NCBI RefSeq assembly: GCF_001507595.1
Contig: NZ_LQBQ01000012.1
Location: 1 to 64,000 of the forward strand
Source of the DNA: Ruegeria marisrubri
GTDB taxonomy: Bacteria > Pseudomonadota > Alphaproteobacteria > Rhodobacterales > Rhodobacteraceae
Direction: 5' to 3'
DNA length: 64,000 nt
Shown one piece after another: positions 17,426 through 26,022 of the stretch. Numbering within the stretch: position 1 is the stretch's first letter; each line of letters opens with the position of its first letter. Below the pieces are notes generated by a model that saw nothing but the letters and a program-made list of their open reading frames with translations, had not been told where the DNA came from and searched no databases. Position numbers and translations under genes: made by a program.

Positions 17426-18190
17426 TTACCAGGTTGCGCCCGGATAGGCCCGCTGCAGCCACTGCATCTCGGTCAGCAGGTGACCCAGATGCTCGGTATG
17501 CATGCGCCCGTCGCGGCCGCCCTTGTGGGCAAAGCGGCTGTCGGGAATGGTCAGAGTCGCTTCGCCCAGAACCTTGCCGACCAGCGCGTCATATTCCTCG
17601 CGCAGGCCCGTCGGGTCGGGCGCGATACCTGCCGCGACCATCTCGGCATCGACCTCGTCGCTGGCGAACATCTCGCCGACATAGGGCCAGAGGTAATCCA
17701 GCGCCTCTTGCATTCGCTTGTGGCTTTCCTCGGTGCCGTCGCCAAGGCCGACCACGGTGTCGCCCGAGCGTTCGAGGTGATAGGCAACCTCTTTGCTGGC
17801 CTTTTCGGCGATTGCGGCGACACGTTCGTCGGACGATTTCAACAGACGGCCCAGCATGATCGAATGCCATGCGTCGAACAGGAACTGGCGCATCAGGGTG
17901 CGGCCGAAATCGCCATTGGGCACTTCGACCAGCAGCACGTTGCGGAAGTCCCAGACGTCACGCAGGAAGGCGAGGTCATCCGCGGACTTGCCTTCGCCCT
18001 GAACCTCTCCGGCCAGGCCAAGCCACATCTGCGTCTGGCCGATTAGGTCCAGCGCGGTGTTGGCCAGCGCAATGTCCTCCTCAAGAACCGGCGCGTGGCC
18101 GCACCATTCGCTGACGCGATGGCCGAGGATCAGGGTGTTGTCCCCCATCCGCAGCAGGAATTGCAGGAATGCTTCGTCGCGGGTCATCAC
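17426..18190 (-). CDS. paaC: Phenylacetyl-CoA epoxidase structural subunit PaaC
   Basis: PaaC forms the tight heterodimer with PaaA that makes up the epoxidase core. The 254-residue ferritin-fold protein carries typical segments such as LGHRVSEWCGHAPVLEEDIA and DFGRTLMRQFLFDAWH. Its start overlaps the paaB stop by 4 bp (ATGA), showing translational coupling, and paaD follows after 6 bp. Length and order match the known paaABCDE layout. Confidence 0.95.
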   Translation of the reverse strand: MMTRDEAFLQFLLRMGDNTLILGHRVSEWCGHAPVLEEDIALANTALDLIGQTQMWLGLAGEVQGEGKSADDLAFLRDVWDFRNVLLVEVPNGDFGRTLMRQFLFDAWHSIMLGRLLKSSDERVAAIAEKASKEVAYHLERSGDTVVGLGDGTEESHKRMQEALDYLWPYVGEMFASDEVDAEMVAAGIAPDPTGLREEYDALVGKVLGEATLTIPDSRFAHKGGRDGRMHTEHLGHLLTEMQWLQRAYPGATW

Positions 18191-18471
18191 ATCGCCCCCA
18201 CTTCTTCGGGGATGTCGAAAAAGGTCGGGTGACGATAGACCTTGGACTCCGACGGCTCGAACAGAGGGCCCTTGTCGCCCGGCGCGGTGGCGCTGATGTG
18301 CCTGGCCTCGACGACCCAGATCGACACGCCTTCGTTGCGGCGGGTGTAGACGTCGCGGGCGTTCTTGATGGCCATTTCGGCGTCAGGCGCGTGCAGCGAG
18401 CCGACGTGACGGTGGCTCATGCCGTGCTGGCCGCGAATGAAGATTTCCCACAGGGGCCATTCGTTTTTCAT
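18187..18471 (-). CDS. paaB: Phenylacetyl-CoA epoxidase subunit PaaB
   Basis: PaaB is the small subunit that links PaaAC dimers in the epoxidase complex. The 94-residue product contains the conserved opening WPLWEIFIRGQHGMSHRHVG and the SLHAPDAEMAIKNARDVYTR segment seen across the family. It is coupled to paaC by an ATGA overlap, and lies 84 bp after paaA. Small size is normal for this subunit. Confidence 0.95.
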   Translation of the reverse strand: MKNEWPLWEIFIRGQHGMSHRHVGSLHAPDAEMAIKNARDVYTRRNEGVSIWVVEARHISATAPGDKGPLFEPSESKVYRHPTFFDIPEEVGAM

Positions 18472-18555
18472 GTGTCGTTCTCCTCCTGGCTAGGCGCAGA
18501 TGCTGAATCCGGTGGCGAAAACCGGGTGCCTTGCGCCGCAGATCATCCTTTTGAC

Positions 18556-19548
18556 TTACTCGGCCGCCACCTTGGCGGCGGCTTTCTTGCGGGCGTGGGC
18601 CAATAGGCCGTCGCGCACCCACTGACCATCGTCCCAGGCCTTGCGGCGGGCGTTCATGCGATCGACGTTGCAGGGACCGTTGCCCTTGATGACGTCAAAG
18701 AACTCGCTCCAGTCCGGGTCGCTGAAATCATAGTGGCCGCGTTCCTCGTTCCACTTGATGTTCGGATCCGGCAGGTCGAGGCCCAGATACTCGATCTGAG
18801 GCACGGTCTGATCGACGAATTGCTGGCGCAGCTCGTCATTGGTCTTGACCTTGATCTTCCACGCCATCGACTGCTCGGAATGGACCGAGTCCTTGTCCGA
18901 GGGGCCGAACATCATCAGCGCCGGGAACCACAGGCGGTTGACCGCGTCCTGCGCCATCTTCTTCTGTTCGGGCGTGCCGAAAGCCATCTTCATGATCGCA
19001 TGATAGCCCTGACGGGCGTGGAAGCTCTCTTCCTTGCAGATGCGGATCATCGCGCGGGAATAGGGGCCATACGAAGTCCGCTGCAGCGCCACCTGGTTGA
19101 TGATCGCGGCCCCGTCGACCAGCCAGCCGACCGCGCCGATATCAGCCCAGTTCAGCGTCGGGTAGTTGAAGATCGACGAGTATTTCATCCGGCCTTCATG
19201 CAGCAGACGGATCAGTTCGTCGCGGCTTTCGCCCAGCGTTTCGGCGGCCGAGTAGAGATACAGGCCGTGTCCCGCCTCGTCCTGCACCTTGGCCAGCAGG
19301 ATCGCCTTGCGTTCCAGCGTCGGCGCGCGGGTGATCCAGTTGCCTTCGGGCAACTGACCGACCACTTCCGAGTGCGCGTGCTGGCCGATCTGGCGGATCA
19401 GCGTGGCGCGGTAGTCATCCGGCATCCAGTCGCGCGGCTCGATCTTGATCCCGGCATCGATCTTGTCCTGAAAGGCGCGTTCCTGCTCGGACATCTCCTC
19501 GCGGGGTTTGACGCCTGTTCGGGCGGTCTTGATCATCTGTGCATACAT
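18556..19548 (-). CDS. paaA: Phenylacetyl-CoA epoxidase catalytic subunit PaaA
   Basis: PaaA holds the diiron centre that epoxidises the aromatic ring of phenylacetyl-CoA. The 330-residue protein starts at the ATG at 19548, preceded by GGAGGAG; the upstream continuation of the frame is not conserved-looking. Both ExxH metal motifs are present, in [14 protein letters not shown] and [11 protein letters not shown], with a first-helix Glu in [11 protein letters not shown]. It is the first subunit gene of the epoxidase and lies 65 bp downstream of paaJ. Confidence 0.96.
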   Translation of the reverse strand: MYAQMIKTARTGVKPREEMSEQERAFQDKIDAGIKIEPRDWMPDDYRATLIRQIGQHAHSEVVGQLPEGNWITRAPTLERKAILLAKVQDEAGHGLYLYSAAETLGESRDELIRLLHEGRMKYSSIFNYPTLNWADIGAVGWLVDGAAIINQVALQRTSYGPYSRAMIRICKEESFHARQGYHAIMKMAFGTPEQKKMAQDAVNRLWFPALMMFGPSDKDSVHSEQSMAWKIKVKTNDELRQQFVDQTVPQIEYLGLDLPDPNIKWNEERGHYDFSDPDWSEFFDVIKGNGPCNVDRMNARRKAWDDGQWVRDGLLAHARKKAAAKVAAE

Positions 19549-19613
19549 TCTGGCTCTCCTCCAGCAATCCTGTGTGTCGTGCGGCTGAAACCGAATTCGT
19601 TTCGGGCCGCGCT

Positions 19614-20816
19614 TCAGACGCGTTCCAGGATCAGGGCCGCACCCTGACCGACTCCGACGCACATGGTGCACAGCGCATAGCGCCCGCCCGTGCGTTTCAA
19701 CTGATAGGCGGCGGTCATCACCAGCCGCGCCCCTGACATGCCCAGCGGATGGCCGATCGCGATCGCGCCGCCATTGGGGTTAACATGGGGTGCGTCATCG
19801 GCCACGCCAAGCTCTCGCAACGTGGCGAGGCCCTGCGACGCAAAGGCTTCGTTCAACTCTATCACATCCATCTGGTCGATGGTTAGGCCCGCGCGCTCCA
19901 GAACCTTGCGGCTGGCCGGCACCGGGCCGATGCCCATGACCCGAGGCTTGACGCCGGCGACCGACATACCGACGACGCGGGCGATCGGGGTCAGCCCGTT
20001 CTTTTCGGCCGCGGCCTCATTCGCCATCAGGATCGCCGCCGCACCGTCATTGACACCCGAGGCGTTGCCCGCGGTCACGGTCTTGTGCGGGCCGTTGACG
20101 CCGTGCAGGCTGGCCAGTTTCTCGGCAGTCGTGCCGGGGCGCGGGTGCTCGTCCGTATCGACGACGATGGCGTCGCCCTTGCGCTGCGGGATGGTGACCG
20201 GGGTGATCTCCTCGGCAAACACCCCGGCCTGGTGCGCCGCGGCCCAGCGGGCCTGGCTGCGTGCTGCGAATGCGTCCTGGTCGGCGCGGCTGATGTTGTA
20301 TTCCTCGGCCACGTTGTCGGCCGTCTGCGGCATGGAGTCGGTGCCGTACATCTGTTCCATCTTCGGGTTCACGAAACGCCAGCCGATGGTGGTGTCATAG
20401 ACCGCGTTGGCGCGGGAAAAGGCGCTGGTCGCCTTGGGCATCACGAAGGGCGCGCGCGACATGCTCTCGACGCCGCCTGCGATCGCCATGTCATAGTCGC
20501 CAGCCTTGATCGCGCGGGCCGCCATGCCGACCGCGTCCATGCCGCTGGCGCAGAGGCGGTTGATGGTGGTGCCTGGAACCTCGACCGGGAAACCGGCCAA
20601 CAGCGCGGCCATGCGGGCCACGTTCCGGTTGCTTTCGCCCGCCTGGTTCGCGTCGCCCATGATCACGTCATCCAGACCGGCCCAGTCCACCTGCGGGTTC
20701 CGCTCTTTCAGCGCGGCCAGCGGAATGGCTGCCAGGTCGTCGGTGCGGACCTGGGACAAGGCCCCGCCATAGCGTCCGATCGGGGTGCGTTGAGCGTCGC
20801 AGATAAAGGCGTCCAT
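19614..20816 (-). CDS. paaJ: 3-oxoadipyl-CoA / 3-oxo-5,6-dehydrosuberyl-CoA thiolase PaaJ (PcaF-like)
   Basis: This thiolase cleaves the beta-keto CoA esters of the phenylacetate pathway, releasing acetyl-CoA and finally succinyl-CoA. The 400-residue enzyme has nucleophile C89 in [11 protein letters not shown], the [16 protein letters not shown]is motif, and [10 protein letters not shown] with the second Cys. The opening [12 protein letters not shown] is typical of the PcaF/PaaJ branch. It heads the leftward paaJ-paaABCDE operon, below a possible TetR-type site. A PcaF role in the beta-ketoadipate pathway cannot be excluded. Confidence 0.93.
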   Translation of the reverse strand: MDAFICDAQRTPIGRYGGALSQVRTDDLAAIPLAALKERNPQVDWAGLDDVIMGDANQAGESNRNVARMAALLAGFPVEVPGTTINRLCASGMDAVGMAARAIKAGDYDMAIAGGVESMSRAPFVMPKATSAFSRANAVYDTTIGWRFVNPKMEQMYGTDSMPQTADNVAEEYNISRADQDAFAARSQARWAAAHQAGVFAEEITPVTIPQRKGDAIVVDTDEHPRPGTTAEKLASLHGVNGPHKTVTAGNASGVNDGAAAILMANEAAAEKNGLTPIARVVGMSVAGVKPRVMGIGPVPASRKVLERAGLTIDQMDVIELNEAFASQGLATLRELGVADDAPHVNPNGGAIAIGHPLGMSGARLVMTAAYQLKRTGGRYALCTMCVGVGQGAALILERV

Positions 20817-20852
20817 GCGTCAGAAACTCCAGTCTTTCGGTGGTCGTCATTA

Positions 20853-20876
20853 AGTGACCGCTTGGTCGGGTAATAC
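20853..20876. promoter_or_regulatory. Putative TetR-type operator upstream of paaJ
   Basis: The sequence TGACCGCTTGGTCGGGTAAT (20855-20874) includes the short inverted repeat GACC-GCTT-GGTC. It shares TGACC, TCGG and a trailing T-AT pattern with the site at 11059-11080. It lies about 40-60 bp upstream of the paaJ start, where a repressor or activator would act. Confidence 0.4.
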
Positions 20877-20955
20877 GGGCGAAAATGATTCGCGGCAAGA
20901 AAAATGTAACGTGATCGTGCCTCTTTTCGGTTTTTGGTAACATGTTCTTGAGTGG

Positions 20956-20984
20956 CAAAAAGAAAAGCCCGCCGGGCGGCGGGC
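20956..20984 (-). terminator. Rho-independent terminator after the Rieske oxygenase/CMD operon
   Basis: On the minus strand the stem GCCCGCC/GGCGGGC (7 bp, 4-nt loop, 20967-20984) is followed by TTTTCTTTTT. It lies about 30 bp past the stop of the carboxymuconolactone-decarboxylase-like gene. Confidence 0.85.
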
Positions 20985-21010
20985 CTTGTCGGGGCTCTAG
21001 GGGTTTGAAA

Positions 21011-21403
21011 TCAAAGCATTCCGGCCTCTGTCAGAACCTTTCGGGCCACGCGGAAGCACTCCAACGCCTGCGGGACGCCGCAATAGATGCCGACGACATG
21101 GATGATGGCGCGGATTTCTTCCTTGCTGACGCCATTGTTCAAGGCGCCGCGGCAATGGATCTCCCATTCGTGCATCTTTCCCAGCGCCCCGATCATCGCC
21201 AGGTTCATCATCGAGCGCGTCTTGGCGTCGATCACGTCGTCGCCCCAGCCAAACCCCCAGCACCACGCGGTCATCGCCTCCTGAAAGGGGCGGGTAAAGT
21301 CATCGGCGGCGGCGAGGTTCTTTTCCACGTATTCCGCACCCAATGTCGCCTTGCGCTGGGCGAGCCCCTTCAGAAAGAGGTCTTCGTCAAAACTGTCGGT
21401 CAT
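21011..21403 (-). CDS. Carboxymuconolactone decarboxylase family protein
   Basis: This 130-residue protein has the CMD fold signature: TRSMMNLAMIGALGKMHEWEIH followed by ALNNGVSKEEIRAIIHVVGIYCGVPQAL. It resembles 4-carboxymuconolactone decarboxylase and its many relatives, but lacks the CxxC pair of AhpD-type peroxidases in the core helix. It is the last gene of the rpiR-oxygenase operon, so its substrate probably belongs to the same pathway. A true PcaC role is unlikely because no other pca genes are nearby. Confidence 0.85.
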   Translation of the reverse strand: MTDSFDEDLFLKGLAQRKATLGAEYVEKNLAAADDFTRPFQEAMTAWCWGFGWGDDVIDAKTRSMMNLAMIGALGKMHEWEIHCRGALNNGVSKEEIRAIIHVVGIYCGVPQALECFRVARKVLTEAGML

Positions 21404-21433
21404 CTGGTGTTCTCCGTCCGCACTTTCGCTGTT

Positions 21434-22528
21434 TCAGCCATCCACCGCCTCGCGCATCCATTTCTGCAGGGTGGCGATGGAATGCTCGGAATTGACGCCG
21501 CAGGACGGATCGAGCACCAGCGGGCCGGGCCTGTAGCCCCTGGACTTCAGACCGCGATGCACGCTTTCGACCAGACGGATGTCTTCCTCGACGGTGGTCT
21601 GCCGGTCCTGCACGGCCAGCCCGCGGATCACGTCGCTTTCGGCGCCGTCCTCGGTATACCAGCCGCGCCAGACGGTGCAGCTGTCCACGTCATGGGCGCG
21701 CCAGTGATAGGTGTTCAGCACATTGCCCGGATAGCATTGAAAGCTGAACATCGGCCACAGGAACCACGACTGGTAGTCGCCGGCATGTTCGTTCGCGCCC
21801 AGGTCGATCGGGTAGGTCATCCTGTCGAGCGACTGACACTCGGTCGTGTGGCGCAACACGTAGCCGCCAGTCTTGTCGGGTTGGATGTCGTAGGTTTCCG
21901 GCTTGATCACGCCTTCGGCGAAGGTCGGGTGGTTGACGGGGCAGTGATAGCACTCGGAATAATTTTCAACCGAAACCTTCCAGTTGCAGGTCTCGGGCAC
22001 CTCGACCCATTCCAGCGGTGCCAGCCTGTCGATGTTCGGAACATACTCGCGGAGTTCCTTGCGAACACCGGGATACCATTCATCCATGGGGGCGGCATTG
22101 TCGTCGAGATTGACGAAGATGAAGCCGTTGAAATCCTCGGTCCGCACCTCGGTCAGGCAGATTTCCGAGCGGTCGAAACCCGGGACCGACTTGATGTTCG
22201 GGCCGGCGCGCAGGTGGCCGGTCAGCTCGTAGGTCCAGGCGTGGTAGGGGCAGACCACCACGCGGGTGTTGCCGGTGCCGGTGACCATTTCATGCGCCCG
22301 GTGCTGGCAGACATTGTAAAAGGTGCGCACCACCTCGTCGCGGCCCCGGATGCAGAACAGGTTCTGTCCGGCGATCTCGAAGGCGAAATAGTCCCCGACA
22401 TTCGGGACCTGGCTGACATGGCCCGCAAATTGCCAGGTGCGCGACAGCAGCCCGTTCATCTCGTTCTCGAAAACCGCCGGATCGGTGTAATAGCGCGCAT
22501 CCAGCGAGTGCGTCAGGGGTGCGTTCAT
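21434..22528 (-). CDS. Rieske non-heme iron oxygenase alpha subunit, quaternary-ammonium type
   Basis: The 364-residue protein has a Rieske cluster site (C74-x-H76 and C93-x2-H96) and a mononuclear iron site (H195, H200 in SECYHCPVNHPTF). The residue that normally bridges the two centres is Glu (E192) instead of Asp. A bridging Glu is known for carnitine, glycine betaine and related betaine oxygenases, so I infer N-demethylation or cleavage of a betaine. The start overlaps the rpiR stop by 4 bp. No reductase gene is adjacent, so electrons must come from a partner encoded elsewhere. Specific substrate unknown. Confidence 0.88.
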   Translation of the reverse strand: MNAPLTHSLDARYYTDPAVFENEMNGLLSRTWQFAGHVSQVPNVGDYFAFEIAGQNLFCIRGRDEVVRTFYNVCQHRAHEMVTGTGNTRVVVCPYHAWTYELTGHLRAGPNIKSVPGFDRSEICLTEVRTEDFNGFIFVNLDDNAAPMDEWYPGVRKELREYVPNIDRLAPLEWVEVPETCNWKVSVENYSECYHCPVNHPTFAEGVIKPETYDIQPDKTGGYVLRHTTECQSLDRMTYPIDLGANEHAGDYQSWFLWPMFSFQCYPGNVLNTYHWRAHDVDSCTVWRGWYTEDGAESDVIRGLAVQDRQTTVEEDIRLVESVHRGLKSRGYRPGPLVLDPSCGVNSEHSIATLQKWMREAVDG

Positions 22529-23412
22529 TCGGGGTCCTCCGCGTAGATCCCAAGTTGATGTCTTCTTTGGTGAAACCGCTCGACCCGCTCGACGATCTCA
22601 TCGCTGGATACCGCGATCACGAAGGACAGCAGCGTTTCCAGAAAAGCGATGGTCGAGACCGAAGAGGGGAAGAATTGCGGTGTGTCGGCGGCGACGACAA
22701 AGCCGTGATCGGCGTTCAGAATGATCGGGCTGGCGGGGCTGTCGGAAATGCCCACCACGGTCAGCCCCTGTTCGCGGGCCAGTTTCACCGCCTCGATCAC
22801 CTCGGTCCGGTAGGGTTTGCAGGTCATGGCGATCAGCACGTCCTGCGCGTCGGCCCAGGCCAGATCATCCACCGGGGTCGAGCCGGGGCGGGGAATGGCG
22901 TGAAACTGCTTCATCCCCGTAGAGGCGAGATAGGTGAAGTTTCGGGCATTGGCGTTGTTCACGCCGACGCCGAGGGTATAGACCTGCCTGCAGTTCCAGA
23001 TCACCTCGGCGGCTGCCTGCAGGCTTTCGGCGTTGATCCCGGCAAATGTTTCCTCGATGTTGCGGATCGCCGCGCCGACCATGTCGGCATAGAGTCCGCC
23101 CATCTCGCCCGACTTGCCGATGTCCTGAAGCCAGCGGGCCCGGTCGGGGAAGGAAACGGCGCCGCGGCGAATCGCTTCGCGGAACGGCGCGCGGAAATCC
23201 TCGTAACCCTCGAACCCCACTTGCCGCGCCATGCGGACAAAGGTGTTGGGTTTCACTTTGGCCGCCTCGGCGATTTCGCGCACCGTCGAAACCCCTACAT
23301 CCGCAGGGTTTTCCAGCACATAGCGGGCCGCCTTCTGCGCCTCGGGCGTCAGGGCGTCCCATTCGCGGGTCAGCCGGTCAAGAACGGTGTCTGATACATT
23401 TGTGTCATTCAT
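22525..23412 (-). CDS. MurR/RpiR family transcriptional regulator
   Basis: The 295-residue protein has an N-terminal RpiR helix-turn-helix (about 20-95, with VSTVREIAEAAKVKPNTFVR and GFEGYEDFRAPFREA) and a C-terminal SIS sugar-phosphate-type ligand domain (VYTLGVGVNNANARNF; AMTCKPYRTEVIEAV; VVGISDSPASPI). It is divergently transcribed from the dehydrogenase-dddQ operon and coupled to the oxygenase gene, so it is the probable regulator of both arms. Two direct repeats spaced 30 bp in the intergenic region may be its sites. Confidence 0.92.
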   Translation of the reverse strand: MNDTNVSDTVLDRLTREWDALTPEAQKAARYVLENPADVGVSTVREIAEAAKVKPNTFVRMARQVGFEGYEDFRAPFREAIRRGAVSFPDRARWLQDIGKSGEMGGLYADMVGAAIRNIEETFAGINAESLQAAAEVIWNCRQVYTLGVGVNNANARNFTYLASTGMKQFHAIPRPGSTPVDDLAWADAQDVLIAMTCKPYRTEVIEAVKLAREQGLTVVGISDSPASPIILNADHGFVVAADTPQFFPSSVSTIAFLETLLSFVIAVSSDEIVERVERFHQRRHQLGIYAEDPE

Positions 23413-23441
23413 GATTGACGATGGTATATTTGTGTAATTAG
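23394..23441. promoter_or_regulatory. Direct-repeat pair in the divergent rpiR/dehydrogenase promoter
   Basis: ACATTTGTGTCATT (23396-23409) and ATATTTGTGTAATT (23426-23439) match at 12 of 14 positions and are spaced exactly 30 bp, about three helical turns. One covers the rpiR start region and the other lies between the two start codons. The arrangement suits a dimeric regulator bound to one DNA face. Confidence 0.45.
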
Positions 23442-23480
23442 CCTGTCGAGCAGAAACGCGACTCGTGAAGTGGAAAAATC

Positions 23481-25934
23481 ATGTCCGAGCAAAAGCTGCC
23501 TGCCCACGCCCGTGTGGTGATCGTTGGCGGAGGTGTCATGGGGGTGGGCCTGGCCTATCACCTGGCGCATGAAGGGTGGACCGACGTCGTCCTGCTGGAA
23601 AAGGCCGAACTGACCTCGGGCAGCACCTGGCATGCGGCCGGCCAGATCACCCATTCGACCAGCTCCTTCGGGCTGGGCAAATGTGTCGATTACAATATCG
23701 GCCTGTATTCCGGCGCGCTCGAGGCCGAGACGGGGCAGGCGGTGACGTGGCATGGTTGTGGCTCGTTCCGGCTGGCCTATACCGAGGACGAGATGGACTG
23801 GCTGCGCCATACGCTGTCAGTAGGGCGCTCGCTCGGTTTCAATATCGAACTGGTCGGCCCCGACCGGGTGGCCGAGCTTCACCCGTTCTACAATCTCGAT
23901 GGCGTGCTGGGCGCGCTGCACACGCCCGACGACGGCCATGTGGACCCGACCAACGTGACCATGGCGATGGCAGCCGGCGCACGCGCGCTCGGTGTCAGGA
24001 TCATCCGCCGCTGCCGGGCCACCAACATCACCCAGGCCGAGAACGGCGAATGGGTGGTCGAGTCGGAACTGGGCAAGATCCGCTGCGAGCATGTGGTCAA
24101 CGCCGGCGGCACCTATGCTCGCCAGATGGGAGAATGGTCGGGGTTGCAACTGCCCATGACCTCGATGACCCACCACTATTTTGTCACCGACCCGGTGCCG
24201 GAATTCGCCGACCTCGAAACCGAGTTGCCGGTGATCCGCGATGATCGCAAGGTCTCGGGCTATATCCGGATGGAGCAGCAGCGCGGCCTGATCGGCATCT
24301 ACGAAAAGGCCAATCCCAACGCGGTCTGGATCGACGAATGCCCGTGGGACTACGAGAACTGGCTGTTCGAGGCCGACTATGACCGGGTGATGCCGTGGCT
24401 CGAGGAAAGCCTCAACCGCATGCCGATCTTTGCCGATCTGGGCATCTCGCGCGACGTGCACGGAGCCATCTCGCACCCACCGGACGGAAACCCGCTGATC
24501 GGCCCGGCGCCCGGCGTCAGGAACTACTGGTGTTGTTGCGGCACCCAGATCGGCATCGGCTGGGGCCCCGGCCTGACGCGCGAGCTTGCCCGCTGGATGG
24601 TGCATGGCGCCGCCGACATCTCAATGCGCGAATTCGACCCGCGCCGCTTCGGCTCTTATGCAACGAAAGAGTGGCAGGTGGTCAAGGCCAAGGAGGACTA
24701 CTGCCTGCGCCACGAGATCCCCTTCCCGCATTTCAACCGGCTCGCAGGGCGTCCGATCAAGCCATCGCCGCTTTATGAACGGCTCAAGGAAAAGGGTGCG
24801 GTCTACGAAGAGGTCTATGGCCACGAACGCCCGCGCTGGTTCGCCAAGAACGGTGTCGAGCAGCGCGACCACTACTCCTTCAAGCGCAACGTGGTGCATG
24901 ACATGGTGGCTGCCGAGTGCAAAGCGGTGCGCGAGCGCGTCGGCATCATGGACATCTCGGCCTTCACCAAAGTCGAGGTAACAGGCACGGGCGCCGAAAA
25001 GCTCCTGGACCGCCTCGTCGCCAACCGCCTGCCACAAAAAGTCGGCGGCATCGCGCTGACCCACATGCTGAACCGTCGCGGGCGGATTGAACTGGAAACG
25101 ACGGTCGTGAAGCTGGACGAAGCCCGCTACTACCTGGTCTGCGCCGCCTTCTTCGAGCAACGGCTGCTGGATCACCTGAACCAGAATCTCGCGGGCGAGG
25201 AGGTGGAAATCATCCTCCGTTCGAACGATTGGGCCGCGCTCGCTCTCAACGGCCCAAGGGCCCGCGAGGCTCTGGCCGTCTGCACCGATGCCGACCTGAG
25301 CAATGCGGGGTTCAAGTGGCTGACCGCGCAGGAAATCGAAGTGGCGGACCACAGGCTCTGGGCCTTCCGCATGTCCTATGCCGGCGAGTTGGGGTGGGAG
25401 CTGCACATTCCGCGTGACAACGCCCTGGCCGTCTATGATGCCCTCTGGGCCGCGGGCGAGGCGCATGGGATCGCCGACTATGGCTCTTTCGCGATGAACG
25501 CGCTGCGGATGGAAAAGGCTTTCAAGGGGGCAGGGGAACTGACAAACGAGGTCACGCTGGCCGAGGCCGACGTGCTGCGCTTTGCCCGCACGGACAAGGA
25601 GTATCTCGGCAAGGACAGGACCCTGAACACCGAACTGCCCTGGATCTGCGCCTATCTCGAGATCGAACCTGACGGGATCGAGGACGGTCACGGCGGCGAG
25701 GCCGTGCTGCTGGACGGGCAGGTCGTCGGTTCGACCGCTTCTGTTGCCTACGGGCACACGGTCGGCAGGATTCTCGCCTTTGCCTATGTCAAGCCGCACG
25801 TCAACGTGCCGGGCACCGAGGTCGAAGTCATCGTCGCCGGCAAGCCGCGCAGCGGTCGGATTCTGGGTGAACCCGCCTATGATCCGCAAAGCCTGCTGCC
25901 GCGCGCCGACACCGTTTGCGAGGCGGCGGAATGA
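23481..25934 (+). CDS. Dimethylglycine/sarcosine dehydrogenase-like FAD oxidoreductase with GcvT domain
   Basis: The 817-residue protein has an N-terminal DAO-type FAD domain (GGGVMG nucleotide motif near 16-21; W50-H51 in SGSTWHAAGQ, the His that carries covalent FAD in dimethylglycine dehydrogenase) and a C-terminal GcvT-like folate-binding half from about residue 430. Such enzymes oxidatively demethylate N-methyl amino acids and pass the one-carbon unit to tetrahydrofolate. It would follow logically after a Rieske N-demethylase. It opens the rightward operon. A paralogue begins at 62811. Exact substrate (dimethylglycine, sarcosine, N-methylproline or other) is not readable. Confidence 0.9.
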   Translation: MSEQKLPAHARVVIVGGGVMGVGLAYHLAHEGWTDVVLLEKAELTSGSTWHAAGQITHSTSSFGLGKCVDYNIGLYSGALEAETGQAVTWHGCGSFRLAYTEDEMDWLRHTLSVGRSLGFNIELVGPDRVAELHPFYNLDGVLGALHTPDDGHVDPTNVTMAMAAGARALGVRIIRRCRATNITQAENGEWVVESELGKIRCEHVVNAGGTYARQMGEWSGLQLPMTSMTHHYFVTDPVPEFADLETELPVIRDDRKVSGYIRMEQQRGLIGIYEKANPNAVWIDECPWDYENWLFEADYDRVMPWLEESLNRMPIFADLGISRDVHGAISHPPDGNPLIGPAPGVRNYWCCCGTQIGIGWGPGLTRELARWMVHGAADISMREFDPRRFGSYATKEWQVVKAKEDYCLRHEIPFPHFNRLAGRPIKPSPLYERLKEKGAVYEEVYGHERPRWFAKNGVEQRDHYSFKRNVVHDMVAAECKAVRERVGIMDISAFTKVEVTGTGAEKLLDRLVANRLPQKVGGIALTHMLNRRGRIELETTVVKLDEARYYLVCAAFFEQRLLDHLNQNLAGEEVEIILRSNDWAALALNGPRAREALAVCTDADLSNAGFKWLTAQEIEVADHRLWAFRMSYAGELGWELHIPRDNALAVYDALWAAGEAHGIADYGSFAMNALRMEKAFKGAGELTNEVTLAEADVLRFARTDKEYLGKDRTLNTELPWICAYLEIEPDGIEDGHGGEAVLLDGQVVGSTASVAYGHTVGRILAFAYVKPHVNVPGTEVEVIVAGKPRSGRILGEPAYDPQSLLPRADTVCEAAE

Positions 25935-25946
25935 CCAGCCAATTTC

Positions 25947-26020
25947 ACCTTTTGCAAAATACTCCGGGGGGAGCCGAAGGCGGGGGGCAGCGCCCCCCTC
26001 GACCCGGAGAAGGAGCGCTA
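25947..26020. repeat. Intergenic palindromic (REP-like) element between dehydrogenase and MDR genes
   Basis: A conserved-looking block TTTTGCAAAATACTCC is followed by a perfect hairpin (GGGGGGC-AGC-GCCCCCC, 25982-25998) and GACCCGGAGAAGGAG, whose end serves as ribosome-binding site for the next gene. There is no T-run, so it is not a classical terminator. From memory, similar blocks are common between genes in Rhodobacteraceae. Confidence 0.5.
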
Positions 26021-26022
26021 CA

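Noticed and set aside
25982..25998. Hairpin as a terminator inside the dddQ operon
   Set aside because: There is no following T-run, and the downstream genes lack another promoter that I can see; it fits a REP-like element better.
25744..26022. Longer start for the MDR oxidoreductase inside the dehydrogenase gene
   Set aside because: The extension is an out-of-frame shadow of the dehydrogenase gene and of the hairpin repeat; the ATG at 26023 has AAGGAG and begins like the family.
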